A stretch of DNA of 6,556 bases, taken from contig VFKO01000471.1 in NCBI GenBank assembly GCA_009885515.1, forward strand, positions 1 to 6,556. The letters are read 5' to 3'. Under the pieces are notes generated by a model that was given only the letters and a program-made list of their open reading frames with translations, had not been told where the DNA came from and did not search any database. A program made the position numbers and the translations under genes. Shown one piece after another: positions 1 to 5,967 of the stretch (position 1 is its first letter; each line of letters opens with the position of its first letter). The DNA comes from Rhodobiaceae bacterium. GTDB lineage: Bacteria > Pseudomonadota > Alphaproteobacteria > Micropepsales > Micropepsaceae.

Positions 1-2740
1 AAATCGCGCGCAGCAGCTTTTCTTCCGGCGTCAACTGGGTTTCGCCCTTGGGCGTCACCTTACCGACCAGCACGTCGCCCACCGCAACTTCCGCACCGAT
101 ATGCACGATGCCGCATTCGTCGAGGCGTGCCAGTTGCGCTTCAGCCAGATTCGGAATGTCGCGTGTAATCTCCTCCGAGCCAAGCTTGGTGTCGCGTGCT
201 GCAACCGTCAATTCCTCGATATGAATCGATGTAAAACGATCCTGTGCCGAAACGCGCTCGGAGATCAAGATCGAGTCTTCGTAGTTGTAACCATTCCACG
301 GCATGAACGCGACCAGCATGTTCTGCCCGAGCGCCAATTCACCCATGTCGGTAGAGGCGCCATCTGCCACCACGTCACCGCGTGCGATCACATCCCCCAC
401 CACAACCAGCGGGCGCTGGTTGATATTGGTGTTCTGGTTGGAGCGCGTGTACTTGGTCAGGTTGTAAATATCCACACCAACTTCGCCGGCAGTCGTCTCG
501 TCGTCATTGACACGCACCACAATACGCGCGGCATCCACGTAATCGATACGTCCGCCACGCCATGCCTGCACTGTCGTACCGGAGTCCACAGCCACGGTGC
601 GCTCGATACCGGTTCCCACCAGCGGCTTTTCCGCACGCAGGCAGGGCACGGCTTGGCGTTGCATGTTCGCACCCATCAAGGCGCGGTTCGCGTCATCGTG
701 TTCCAGGAACGGAATCAGCGAAGCAGCCACCGACACTACCTGCGAAGGCGATACGTCCATATATTCCATCTGATCCGGGGCAGCCAACACGAATTCGTTG
801 TGATGGCGAGCCGACACGATGTCGTTGGTGAAGTGGCCTTTCTTGTCGAGCTCTGCGTTCGCCTGAGCGATAGTAAACTTGCCTTCCTCGATTGCGGACA
901 AGTAATCGACGTTATCCGACACCTTGCCCTTGGACACCTTGCGGTAGGGCGTTTCGATAAAGCCATACCCATTGGTACGCGCATACAAGGCCAGCGAATT
1001 AATCAAGCCGATATTCGGACCTTCCGGAGTCTCGATCGGGCAGACGCGGCCATAGTGGGTCGGATGCACGTCGCGCACTTCAAAGCCGGCGCGTTCGCGC
1101 GTCAAACCGCCCGGCCCGAGAGCGGACAAACGGCGCTTGTGAGTGATCTCCGACAATGGATTGGTTTGGTCCATGAACTGGGACAATTGCGATGACCCGA
1201 AAAATTCACGTACCGCAGCCGCAGCCGGCTTGGCGTTAATCAGATCGTGCGGCATCACCGTATCGATTTCGACCGAGCTCATCCGTTCTTTGATCGCCCG
1301 CTCCATGCGAAGCAATCCAATGCGGTACTGGTTCTCCATCAATTCGCCCACCGACCGGACGCGCCGGTTGGCCAGATTGTCGATGTCGTCGATTTCACCA
1401 TTGCCGTCACGCAAATCGTGCAGGATGCGCACCACGGCAAGCAAATCTTCCTTTCGCAGCGTCCGATGCGTATCAGGCGCATCCAGGCTCAGCCGCGAAT
1501 TCATTTTCACCCGGCCAACCGCGGAAAGATCATACCGCTCAGAATCGAAAAACAGACTGTTGAACAGCGTGTCTGCCGTATCAAGTGTCGGCGGCTCGCC
1601 GGGTCGCATGACCCGGTAGACATCGATCAACGCCTGTTCACGCGATTGATTCTTGTCCGCCATCAACGTGTTGCGAATATAGGGTCCGGTGTTCACATGG
1701 TCGATGTCGAGCACAACAATCTCGTCAAAGCCGGAATTATCCAGATCCTCAAGGAGCTCTTCAGTGACTTCGTCGCCGGCCTCGGCATAAATCTCGCCGG
1801 TTTCCGCGTTGACCATGTCAAGCGCCAGATAGCGTCCGAACAGCTCTTCTGGCGGAACCAAAAGTTGCTTCAACCCTTCGTCGGCAAGTTTGCGCGAAGC
1901 GCGTGGTGTCAATTTACGGCCCGCTTCAATGGCCACTTCTCCGGTTTTCGCATTCTTGATGTCGTAGCTCGACTTGAAATTGCGTAACCGGTCAGCGTCG
2001 TACGGTGTAACCCAGCCTTCCTTCGTATGTTTATAATGCACGTGCTTGTAAAACTGGGCCAGGATGTCCTCGGCCGTTAGCCCCAGCGCAAACAACAGTG
2101 ACGTCACCGGCAGTTTGCGGCGCCGGTCAATGCGGACGAACATGATGTCTTTGGCGTCAAACTCGAAATCCAGCCAGGATCCACGATACGGAATAACCCG
2201 TGCGCCAAACAGCAACTTTCCGCTCGAGTGCGTTTTACCTTTATCGTGATCGAAGAATACACCGGGCGAACGGTGCATTTGGCTGACAATCACGCGCTCG
2301 GTACCGTTGACGATAAAGGTACCCAAATCCGTCATCAGCGGCATGTCGCCCATATAGACATCCTGCTCTTTGATGTCTTTGACGGACTTGGCCTGCGTTT
2401 CCAGATCAACCTCAAACACGATCAATCGCAACTTGACCTTCAATGGCGCAGAGAACGTCATCCCGCGCTGACGGCATTCTTCGACGTCATATTTCGGATC
2501 TTCAAACTCATAGGTCACGTACTCAAGCCGTGAAGATTCCGAAAAATCCGTGATCGGAAACACTGAACGGAAGACGGCCTCAAGTCCGGAATTATCTCGC
2601 GACTCCGGCTTTTCAAACATTTGCAAAAATTTCGCGTATGATTCCCGCTGCACCTCAATGAGGTTCGGCAGCTGCGCAATCTCCGCAATCCGTCCGAAAT
2701 TCTTGCGTACCCGTTTGCGATCAGTGAACGACAACGCCAT
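1..2740 (-). CDS. rpoB: RNA polymerase beta subunit, 3' end outside window (partial)
   Basis: Beta subunit of the core RNA polymerase, which forms half of the catalytic cleft with beta'. I translated the minus strand from ATG at 2740; it is open without a stop for 913 codons to the window edge. Proteobacterial RpoB is roughly 1340-1390 residues, so about two thirds is present. It starts MALSFTDRKRVRKNFG. Lobe/protrusion motifs include VIVSQMHRSPGVFFDHDKG and IPYRGSWLDFEFDAKD. The rifampicin region (SSQLSQFMDQTNPLSEITHK, from residue 516) has wild-type residues D524, H534 and S539, a +8 offset from E. coli numbering. Further on are HDDANRALMGANMQRQAV (from 681), GYNYEDSIL (about 820) and TPEEKLLRAIF at the edge. 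AAGGA lies 6 nt before the ATG, which supports the start. rplL lies 217 bp upstream, and rpoC would be expected next beyond position 1. The N-terminal part looks alphaproteobacterial; from about residue 566 it looks beta/gamma-like (see findings). The frame is intact. Confidence 0.99.
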   Translation of the reverse strand, partial: MALSFTDRKRVRKNFGRIAEIAQLPNLIEVQRESYAKFLQMFEKPESRDNSGLEAVFRSVFPITDFSESSRLEYVTYEFEDPKYDVEECRQRGMTFSAPLKVKLRLIVFEVDLETQAKSVKDIKEQDVYMGDMPLMTDLGTFIVNGTERVIVSQMHRSPGVFFDHDKGKTHSSGKLLFGARVIPYRGSWLDFEFDAKDIMFVRIDRRRKLPVTSLLFALGLTAEDILAQFYKHVHYKHTKEGWVTPYDADRLRNFKSSYDIKNAKTGEVAIEAGRKLTPRASRKLADEGLKQLLVPPEELFGRYLALDMVNAETGEIYAEAGDEVTEELLEDLDNSGFDEIVVLDIDHVNTGPYIRNTLMADKNQSREQALIDVYRVMRPGEPPTLDTADTLFNSLFFDSERYDLSAVGRVKMNSRLSLDAPDTHRTLRKEDLLAVVRILHDLRDGNGEIDDIDNLANRRVRSVGELMENQYRIGLLRMERAIKERMSSVEIDTVMPHDLINAKPAAAAVREFFGSSQLSQFMDQTNPLSEITHKRRLSALGPGGLTRERAGFEVRDVHPTHYGRVCPIETPEGPNIGLINSLALYARTNGYGFIETPYRKVSKGKVSDNVDYLSAIEEGKFTIAQANAELDKKGHFTNDIVSARHHNEFVLAAPDQMEYMDVSPSQVVSVAASLIPFLEHDDANRALMGANMQRQAVPCLRAEKPLVGTGIERTVAVDSGTTVQAWRGGRIDYVDAARIVVRVNDDETTAGEVGVDIYNLTKYTRSNQNTNINQRPLVVVGDVIARGDVVADGASTDMGELALGQNMLVAFMPWNGYNYEDSILISERVSAQDRFTSIHIEELTVAARDTKLGSEEITRDIPNLAEAQLARLDECGIVHIGAEVAVGDVLVGKVTPKGETQLTPEEKLLRAI

Positions 2741-2746
2741 GTTTAA

Positions 2747-2751
2747 TCCTT
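2747..2751 (-). promoter_or_regulatory. rpoB ribosome binding site
   Basis: The minus strand reads AAGGA followed by 6 nt and then the rpoB ATG. Its two leading A residues also form the end of a 7-bp inverted repeat (2750-2756 with 2783-2789), so it could be partly occluded by RNA structure. Confidence 0.85.
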
Positions 2752-2789
2752 GAGCTAAATCTCGTCTGGCCTGTTGCTCTCAAGCTCAA
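2750..2789 (-). promoter_or_regulatory. Possible translation-control stem at the rpoB ribosome binding site
   Basis: On the transcript, UUGAGCU (2789-2783) is exactly complementary to AGCUCAA (2756-2750), with a 26-nt loop. The 3' arm runs into the AAGGA ribosome binding site. This is a weak stem by length. The pairing is seen in the sequence; any role in rpoB translation control is inference. Confidence 0.25.
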
Positions 2790-2867
2790 ACACCATCCTT
2801 CTCGAACGGTGCCTGCACTTTTCGTCACCCCGGCTTGAAAGCACCCCGGTGCAACGGCGAAACACTC

Positions 2868-2901
2868 TCACCGCCCGCAAGAAATCCCCTGCGGACGGTG
2901 A
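2868..2901 (-). promoter_or_regulatory. 12-bp hairpin in the rplL-rpoB intergenic region
   Basis: The transcript reads UCACCGUCCGCA, a 10-nt loop, then UGCGGGCGGUGA. All 12 positions pair, one as a G-U wobble. On the plus strand the same position would be a C-A mismatch, so the structure suits the minus-strand RNA. No U-tract follows, so it is not a canonical intrinsic terminator. In E. coli the rplL-rpoB gap holds an attenuator and an RNase III processing site; this hairpin is a candidate equivalent. That role is inferred from position only. Confidence 0.5.
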
Positions 2902-2924
2902 AATTAGGCTTTACATTTCGCTCC

Positions 2925-2952
2925 GGCTTCGCAGCGCCATGCCGCGCGAGCC
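2925..2952 (-). promoter_or_regulatory. Weak hairpin just after rplL stop
   Basis: Minus-strand arms GGCU/AGCC enclose GCGC/GCGC with an asymmetric 1x5 internal loop and a 6-nt apical loop, starting 5 nt after the rplL stop codon. There is no U-tract. It may protect or process the upstream mRNA 3' end, or be a chance pairing in GC-rich sequence. Confidence 0.2.
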
Positions 2953-2957
2953 AGCAC

Positions 2958-3329
2958 TTACTTCAACGAAACCTTTGCGCCTTCAGCTTCCAGCTTCTTC
3001 TTCATTTCTTCCGCTGCAAGCTTCGGCACGTCGGGCTTCACTTCCTTAGGTGCTGCTTCGACCAAGTCCTTGGCTTCTTTCAGACCAAGGCCCGTCAATT
3101 CGCGCACCACTTTGATGACATTGATCTTCTTGTCGCCGGCGCTTTCGAGAACGACTGAGAATTCAGTCTTCTCAACGGCGGCCGCCGCTGCTGGGGCTGC
3201 GGCGGCTGCGGCTGCAACCGGTGCAGCTGCGGACACGCCCCACTTCTCTTCCAGCAACTTCGACAAGTCGGCCGCTTCCATCACGGTCAGAGCCGACAAT
3301 TCTTCAACGATTTTTTCCAGTTTAGACAT
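2958..3329 (-). CDS. rplL: 50S ribosomal protein L7/L12
   Basis: Flexible stalk protein of the large ribosomal subunit. Multiple copies sit on L10 and recruit and stimulate the translational GTPases (EF-Tu, EF-G, IF2). The product is 123 residues, normal for the family (E. coli has 121). Residues 1-32 are the helical dimerisation domain that binds L10. Residues 33-52 are an Ala/Pro hinge, here very alanine-rich with few charges. Residues 54-123 are the globular factor-binding domain with the hallmark GLGLKEAKDLVE at 80-91. LLEEKWGVSAAAPVA in the hinge region resembles alphaproteobacterial L12. The ATG at 3329 follows AAGGA (3339-3343) with 9-nt spacing; the stop is TAA. It lies 43 bp after rplJ, as expected for the coregulated L10-L12 pair. 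Confidence 0.98.
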   Translation of the reverse strand: MSKLEKIVEELSALTVMEAADLSKLLEEKWGVSAAAPVAAAAAAAPAAAAAVEKTEFSVVLESAGDKKINVIKVVRELTGLGLKEAKDLVEAAPKEVKPDVPKLAAEEMKKKLEAEGAKVSLK

Positions 3330-3372
3330 TGCTTGCGTTCCTTATGCTTTCAATCTTGGGACACTATTCAAT

Positions 3373-3891
3373 TCAAGCCGCTTCGCTTTTCTTGGCGTGA
3401 GCGCTGATCACGCGGGCAATCTGCCCGCCTGGCGCCTGCAAAATGCGCGCGATTTTAGTCGCGGGCTGTAGAAGCATGCCTGCGATCGTCGCCCTCAGTT
3501 CATTGAGCGAAGGTAGCGAGGCCAAAGCCTTCACACCGTCCGCATCGATAAACGTGGTCCCCACGACTCCACCCAGAATGACGAACTTGGCGTTCGTCTT
3601 GGCGTAGTCGACGGCGACTTTGGGCGCTGCAATCGGATCGTCCGAAAAGGCGATCCCGGTTGGTCCTTTGAGAAGCCCTTCAATCGGCTTCGCCATCGTT
3701 CCTTCCGTAGCACGTCTTGCCAGGCGGTTCTTCGAGACTTTAAAGCTCGCACCAACCGCCCGCATCTGCGACCGCAGCTTCATCATGTCTGCCACGGTCA
3801 TGCCTTGATAGCGCGCGACCACGACAACACCGGCCTTGCTGAACTCTGTGTTCAGCCCTCCGATGACTTCGGCCTTTTGCGCTCTATCCAC
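3373..3891 (-). CDS. rplJ: 50S ribosomal protein L10, GTG start
   Basis: Base of the ribosomal stalk: it binds 23S rRNA beside L11 and anchors L12 dimers on its C-terminal helix. In well-studied bacteria the L10-L12 complex also represses its own mRNA. The product is 172 residues from GTG at 3891. AAAGGAG lies 6 nt upstream and the protein starts MDRAQKAEVI, a start I associate with alphaproteobacterial L10. The rRNA-binding domain includes VVVVARYQGMTVADMMKLR (22-40) and GASFKVSKNRLARR (47-60). Residues from about 135 form the L12-binding tail, ending KKSEAA. The reading frame stays open 35 codons further upstream to another GTG at 3996, but that start has no ribosome binding site and would translate the leader, so I reject it. 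The stop is TGA. Confidence 0.97.
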   Translation of the reverse strand: MDRAQKAEVIGGLNTEFSKAGVVVVARYQGMTVADMMKLRSQMRAVGASFKVSKNRLARRATEGTMAKPIEGLLKGPTGIAFSDDPIAAPKVAVDYAKTNAKFVILGGVVGTTFIDADGVKALASLPSLNELRATIAGMLLQPATKIARILQAPGGQIARVISAHAKKSEAA

Positions 3892-3897
3892 TTCTGG

Positions 3898-3904
3898 CTC
3901 CTTT
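3898..3904 (-). promoter_or_regulatory. rplJ ribosome binding site that decides the start
   Basis: The minus strand reads AAAGGAG, then 6 nt, then GTG at 3891. This strong site selects the internal GTG over the longer in-frame start at 3996 and gives a family-typical length and N-terminus. Confidence 0.9.
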
Positions 3905-4036
3905 GCCTGTTTATCTGCCTCGTCGGCCGGGATTTTCGCCCCGCCCTTAAAGCCCTGCTTAAACAACCCTGTCCCAAGAGTTCCGGCACTTGACACCTGG
4001 TTTCACCAAGCGCCTCACGCACTCAACCCCCGTCTA

Positions 4037-4088
4037 TGCAGGCCGTTGCCATTAAGCCTCGCCTGGCGAACCAGTCTCGGCACCTGCA
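4037..4088 (-). ncRNA. Candidate L10-binding core of the rplJ leader
   Basis: Nested pairing on the transcript: outer UGCAGG (4088-4083) with CCUGCA (4042-4037); middle UGCC (4082-4079) with GGCA (4050-4047); inner CUGG (4074-4071) with CCAG (4066-4063) closing a UUCG tetraloop. GAGA on the 5' side faces a 12-nt purine-rich strand on the 3' side, and a 4-nt bulge (ACGG) separates the outer and middle stems. An asymmetric, kink-capable architecture is what an L10 target requires. I cannot run a covariance model, so family membership (Rfam L10 leader) is not confirmed. Confidence 0.45.
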
Positions 4089-4100
4089 GTCTCGGACAGG

Positions 4101-4120
4101 CAAAGCTGTTTCCAGCCTTG
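4101..4120 (-). promoter_or_regulatory. GNRA-capped hairpin in the rplJ leader
   Basis: The transcript reads CAAGGCUG, GAAA, CAGCUUUG. All eight positions pair, one by G-U, with a GAAA tetraloop. The wobble is tolerated only in minus-strand RNA, which suggests a selected RNA structure within the L10 leader. Confidence 0.45.
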
Positions 4121-4124
4121 TCTA

Positions 4125-4143
4125 CCGGCAGCATCGCTGCCGG
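4125..4143 (-). promoter_or_regulatory. Perfect 8-bp palindrome after the rplA stop
   Basis: CCGGCAGC and GCTGCCGG are exact inverted repeats around a 3-nt centre, beginning 15 nt past the rplA TGA. No U-tract follows in the direction of transcription. It may be a barrier or processing hairpin separating rplKA from rplJL, or the first domain of the rplJ leader. Confidence 0.4.
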
Positions 4144-4158
4144 AAATCAAAAATCCTT

Positions 4159-4875
4159 TCAGCTCATCACAGTCGAAGGTTCGACGGTGACGCCCGGTCC
4201 TTGCGTAGAAGAGATCGACACCTTTTTCAAATAATTGCCCTTCGCCGCAGGAGGTTTCGCCTTCATGACGGAATCAAAAAACGCGCGGATATTTTCAACC
4301 AGCGCCGACTCAGAGAAACTCGCCTTCCCGATGCCTGCATGAATGATGCCCGCCTTCTCGGCACGAAATTCAACCGCGCCGCCCTTGGCATCTTTGACCG
4401 CTTTAGTCACATCCATTGTCACGGTGCCGACTTTAGGGTTTGGCATCATGCCGCGCGGCCCCAAAACCTTGCCCAGACGGCCTACGAGGCCCATCATGTC
4501 GGGTGTCGCGATACAGCGGTCGAAATCAATTTTTCCGCCATTCACAATTTCAAAAAGCTCTTCCGCGCCTACAATGTCCGCGCCCGCGTTTTTCGCCTCG
4601 TCAGCCTTGGCGCCTTTGGCGAACACCGCAACGCGCAGCGTCTTGCCAGTGCCATTCGGCAAATTGACAACGCCACGAACCATCTGGTCGGCATGCCGGG
4701 GATCAACGCCGAGATTCATCGCTATTTCGATGCTTTCATCGAACTTTGCCTTCGCGCGCGCTTTCACCATCGTGACGGCCTCGCTCAGCGTATAAAGTTT
4801 GCGGGAATCAACTCCATTCCGCGCCGCCGCCAAACGCTTGCCTTCTTTAGGGGCCTTCTTTTTTGTTGCTGACAT
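4159..4875 (-). CDS. rplA: 50S ribosomal protein L1
   Basis: L1 binds 23S rRNA at the mobile L1 stalk near the E site, helps release deacylated tRNA, and in many bacteria represses the rplKA mRNA. The product is 238 residues from ATG at 4875. Residues 1-20 are a basic tail (MSATKKKAPKEGKRLAAARN). Domain I holds the N-terminal and C-terminal parts of the chain. The inserted domain II (about 75-160) includes the family signature IATPDMMGLVGRLGKVLGP (122-140), followed by RGMMPNPKVGTV. The C-terminal part has KGNYLKKVSISSTQGPGV. The start follows AAAGGG (4883-4888) with 7-nt spacing; that site overlaps the end of rplK. An in-frame start at 4896 would add seven residues and overlap rplK, and is unlikely. 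The gap to rplK is 4 bp, suggesting translational coupling. Confidence 0.98.
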   Translation of the reverse strand: MSATKKKAPKEGKRLAAARNGVDSRKLYTLSEAVTMVKARAKAKFDESIEIAMNLGVDPRHADQMVRGVVNLPNGTGKTLRVAVFAKGAKADEAKNAGADIVGAEELFEIVNGGKIDFDRCIATPDMMGLVGRLGKVLGPRGMMPNPKVGTVTMDVTKAVKDAKGGAVEFRAEKAGIIHAGIGKASFSESALVENIRAFFDSVMKAKPPAAKGNYLKKVSISSTQGPGVTVEPSTVMS

Positions 4876-4879
4876 GATC

Positions 4880-5308
4880 TTACCCTTTAACCTCAAGACC
4901 CATCGAGCGAGCGGAGCCTGCGATGATCTTCATCGCGGCCTCGATATCGTTCGCATTCAGGTCTTTCATCTTCACTTCCGCGATTTGTTTCAGATCTGCT
5001 TGCGTGACCGAACCCTTGAATTCAAGGCCCGGCTTTTTCGAACCGCCATCGATCTTGGCCGCCTTCTTCAGCAAAAACGATGCCGGCGGCGTCTTCAGCT
5101 CAAGCGAAAACGATTTGTCTTGATAGTACGTAATGATCACGGGGATCGGCATCCCCTTTTCCAATTGCTGCGTGCGCGCGTTGAACGTCTTGCAAAATTC
5201 CATAATATTCAGGCCGCGCTGACCCAGCGCTGGACCAATCGGTGGTGACGGATTGGCCGCCCCTGCTGCAACCTGGAGCTTGATCTGCCCCATCACTTTT
5301 TTCGCCAC
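4880..5308 (-). CDS. rplK: 50S ribosomal protein L11, GTG start
   Basis: L11 binds the GTPase-associated region of 23S rRNA and contacts elongation factors; in many bacteria it is required for RelA activation, and it is the thiostrepton-site protein. The product is 142 residues, the same as E. coli. The N-terminal domain contains the proline-rich switch ANPSPPIGPALGQRGLNIME (18-37). The C-terminal rRNA-binding domain runs from about residue 75 and ends with the signature GSARSMGLEV (131-140). The start is GTG at 5308: AAGGAG lies 8 nt upstream, and MAKK is the normal family N-terminus. The stop TAA is followed 4 bp later by rplA. Sequence details (RGLNIMEFCK, DLNANDIEAAMKII) resemble alphaproteobacterial L11. 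Confidence 0.98.
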   Translation of the reverse strand: MAKKVMGQIKLQVAAGAANPSPPIGPALGQRGLNIMEFCKTFNARTQQLEKGMPIPVIITYYQDKSFSLELKTPPASFLLKKAAKIDGGSKKPGLEFKGSVTQADLKQIAEVKMKDLNANDIEAAMKIIAGSARSMGLEVKG

Positions 5309-5316
5309 GAGTTTTT

Positions 5317-5322
5317 CTCCTT
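5317..5322 (-). promoter_or_regulatory. rplK ribosome binding site that supports the GTG start
   Basis: The minus strand reads AAGGAG followed by 8 nt and then GTG at 5308. The next in-frame ATG (residue 6) would lose the conserved MAKK start. Confidence 0.85.
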
Positions 5323-5342
5323 CTCTTTGGCTTAGCGGTTCA

Positions 5343-5366
5343 GCGGCAAGTCACCCTGCCTCCCGC
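5343..5366 (-). promoter_or_regulatory. Candidate L1-binding hairpin in the rplK leader
   Basis: This lies in the 84-bp nusG-rplK gap, about 35 nt before the rplK start. On the transcript GCGG pairs with CCGC. A GAGG bulge or alternative GGCA/UGCC register follows, and the loop contains GGGUGAC. An asymmetric purine bulge beside a short stem recalls the L1 site of the L11 operon leader in E. coli. Two alternative registers are possible, and neither stem exceeds 6 bp. The L1 role is inference from position and general shape. Confidence 0.3.
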
Positions 5367-5392
5367 AACAACAAACCAGGTCCATCCGCCCG

Positions 5393-5956
5393 TTAGAGCT
5401 TCTCAACCTGGGCAAAATCCAATTCAACCGGCGTCGCACGGCCGAAAATCGAAACCGCAACTTTCAGACGCGAACGGCCTTCATCAATTTCTTCAACCAC
5501 ACCGTTAAACGACGTGAACGGACCATCGGCCACCCGCACCTGTTCGCCAATTTCGAACGTGACTGCAGGCTTGGGATGCTCCACGCCTTCCTTGACCTGG
5601 TTCAAAATGCGATCAACTTCTGCCTGGGTCACTGGCATCGGTTTATTATTCGTGCCCAGGAAGCCCGTCACCTTTGGTGTATTCTTCACCAAATGATAGG
5701 CCTCGTCCGTCAACCGCGCCTTCACCAGCACATAGCCGGGAAAGAACTTGCGCTCGGCATTTACTTTTTGACCGCGCCTGATTTCGACGACTTCCTCAGT
5801 CGGAACCAGGATTTCTTCAAACAACTCGTTTAGCCCGTGCTGCTGGGCCTGTTTGCGAATTTCGTCCGCCACTTTCTTCTCGAAATTCGAGTAGGCGTGA
5901 ACGATGTACCACTTCGCCGGCGGCAGTTCTTTCTTGACGGGATGTGCTTGTGCCAT
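5393..5956 (-). CDS. nusG: Transcription termination/antitermination factor NusG
   Basis: General elongation factor. Its NGN domain bridges the RNA polymerase clamp and protrusion, and its KOW domain contacts Rho or ribosomal protein S10. The product is 187 residues from ATG at 5956. A tail of about 14 residues precedes KWYIVHAYSNFEKKVADEIR (15-34), the start of the NGN domain. ERKFFPGYVLVK (68-79) is the conserved NGN core. VGFL-like VTGFLGTNNKPMPV (96-109) closes the NGN domain, and FEIGEQVRVADGPFTSFNGV (134-153) is the KOW motif. It ends VEKL. A longer in-frame ATG at 5983 would overlap the end of secE and has no ribosome binding site; the start at 5956 has only a weak AGG about 10 nt upstream. 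It lies 11 bp after secE, consistent with cotranscription. Confidence 0.97.
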   Translation of the reverse strand: MAQAHPVKKELPPAKWYIVHAYSNFEKKVADEIRKQAQQHGLNELFEEILVPTEEVVEIRRGQKVNAERKFFPGYVLVKARLTDEAYHLVKNTPKVTGFLGTNNKPMPVTQAEVDRILNQVKEGVEHPKPAVTFEIGEQVRVADGPFTSFNGVVEEIDEGRSRLKVAVSIFGRATPVELDFAQVEKL

Positions 5957-5967
5957 CTGCTGTGCGC

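Larger units (their letters stand above)
3892..4158 (-). promoter_or_regulatory. rplA-rplJ intergenic leader, probable L10-(L12) autoregulatory region
   Basis: This 267-bp untranslated gap is the largest in the cluster and sits where the L10 leader (autogenous L10-L12 target) is known in other bacteria. In transcript order it holds an 8-bp palindrome (4143-4125), a GAAA-capped 8-bp hairpin (4120-4101), a nested stem (4088-4037) and a wobble-rich hairpin around GGUGAAACC (about 4009-3988), then the rplJ ribosome binding site. No run of U follows any of these stems, so termination is not indicated. The structures are seen by hand-folding; the L10-binding role is inference from position and architecture. 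Confidence 0.6.

Noticed and set aside
101..1195. Long plus-strand open frame of 364 codons
   Set aside because: It is fully antisense to intact, conserved rpoB, shows no recognisable domain, and has the His/Arg/Val-rich composition of a reverse-complement shadow.
1118..1198. Rifampicin-resistance mutation in RpoB
   Set aside because: Residues at E. coli-equivalent positions Q513, D516, H526 and S531 are wild type.
1247..1987. Plus-strand open frame of 246 codons
   Set aside because: Antisense to rpoB; no ribosome binding site support or family resemblance.
2752..2785. Promoter for rpoB (TTGAGA, 17 nt, ATTTAG on the minus strand)
   Set aside because: The -10-like hexamer is poor and the position would overlap the ribosome binding site region; not supportable by eye.
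2826..2849. Direct repeat CACCCCGG (2826-2833 and 2842-2849)
   Set aside because: An 8-bp repeat in GC-rich intergenic sequence with no further copies; likely chance.
3174..3231. GCN-type repeat tract
   Set aside because: It encodes the Ala-rich hinge of L7/L12, a normal property of the protein, not a genomic repeat element.
3892..3996. 35-codon N-terminal extension of L10 starting at GTG 3996
   Set aside because: No ribosome binding site; the 172-residue form has a strong AAAGGAG and a family-typical start. The open frame through the leader appears to be chance.
4036..4872. Plus-strand open frame of 278 codons
   Set aside because: Antisense to rplA and its downstream leader; the rplA frame is conserved throughout, so this is a shadow.
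4876..4896. Seven-residue N-terminal extension of L1
   Set aside because: It would overlap the end of rplK; the ATG at 4875 has AAAGGG at proper spacing and a plausible MSA start.
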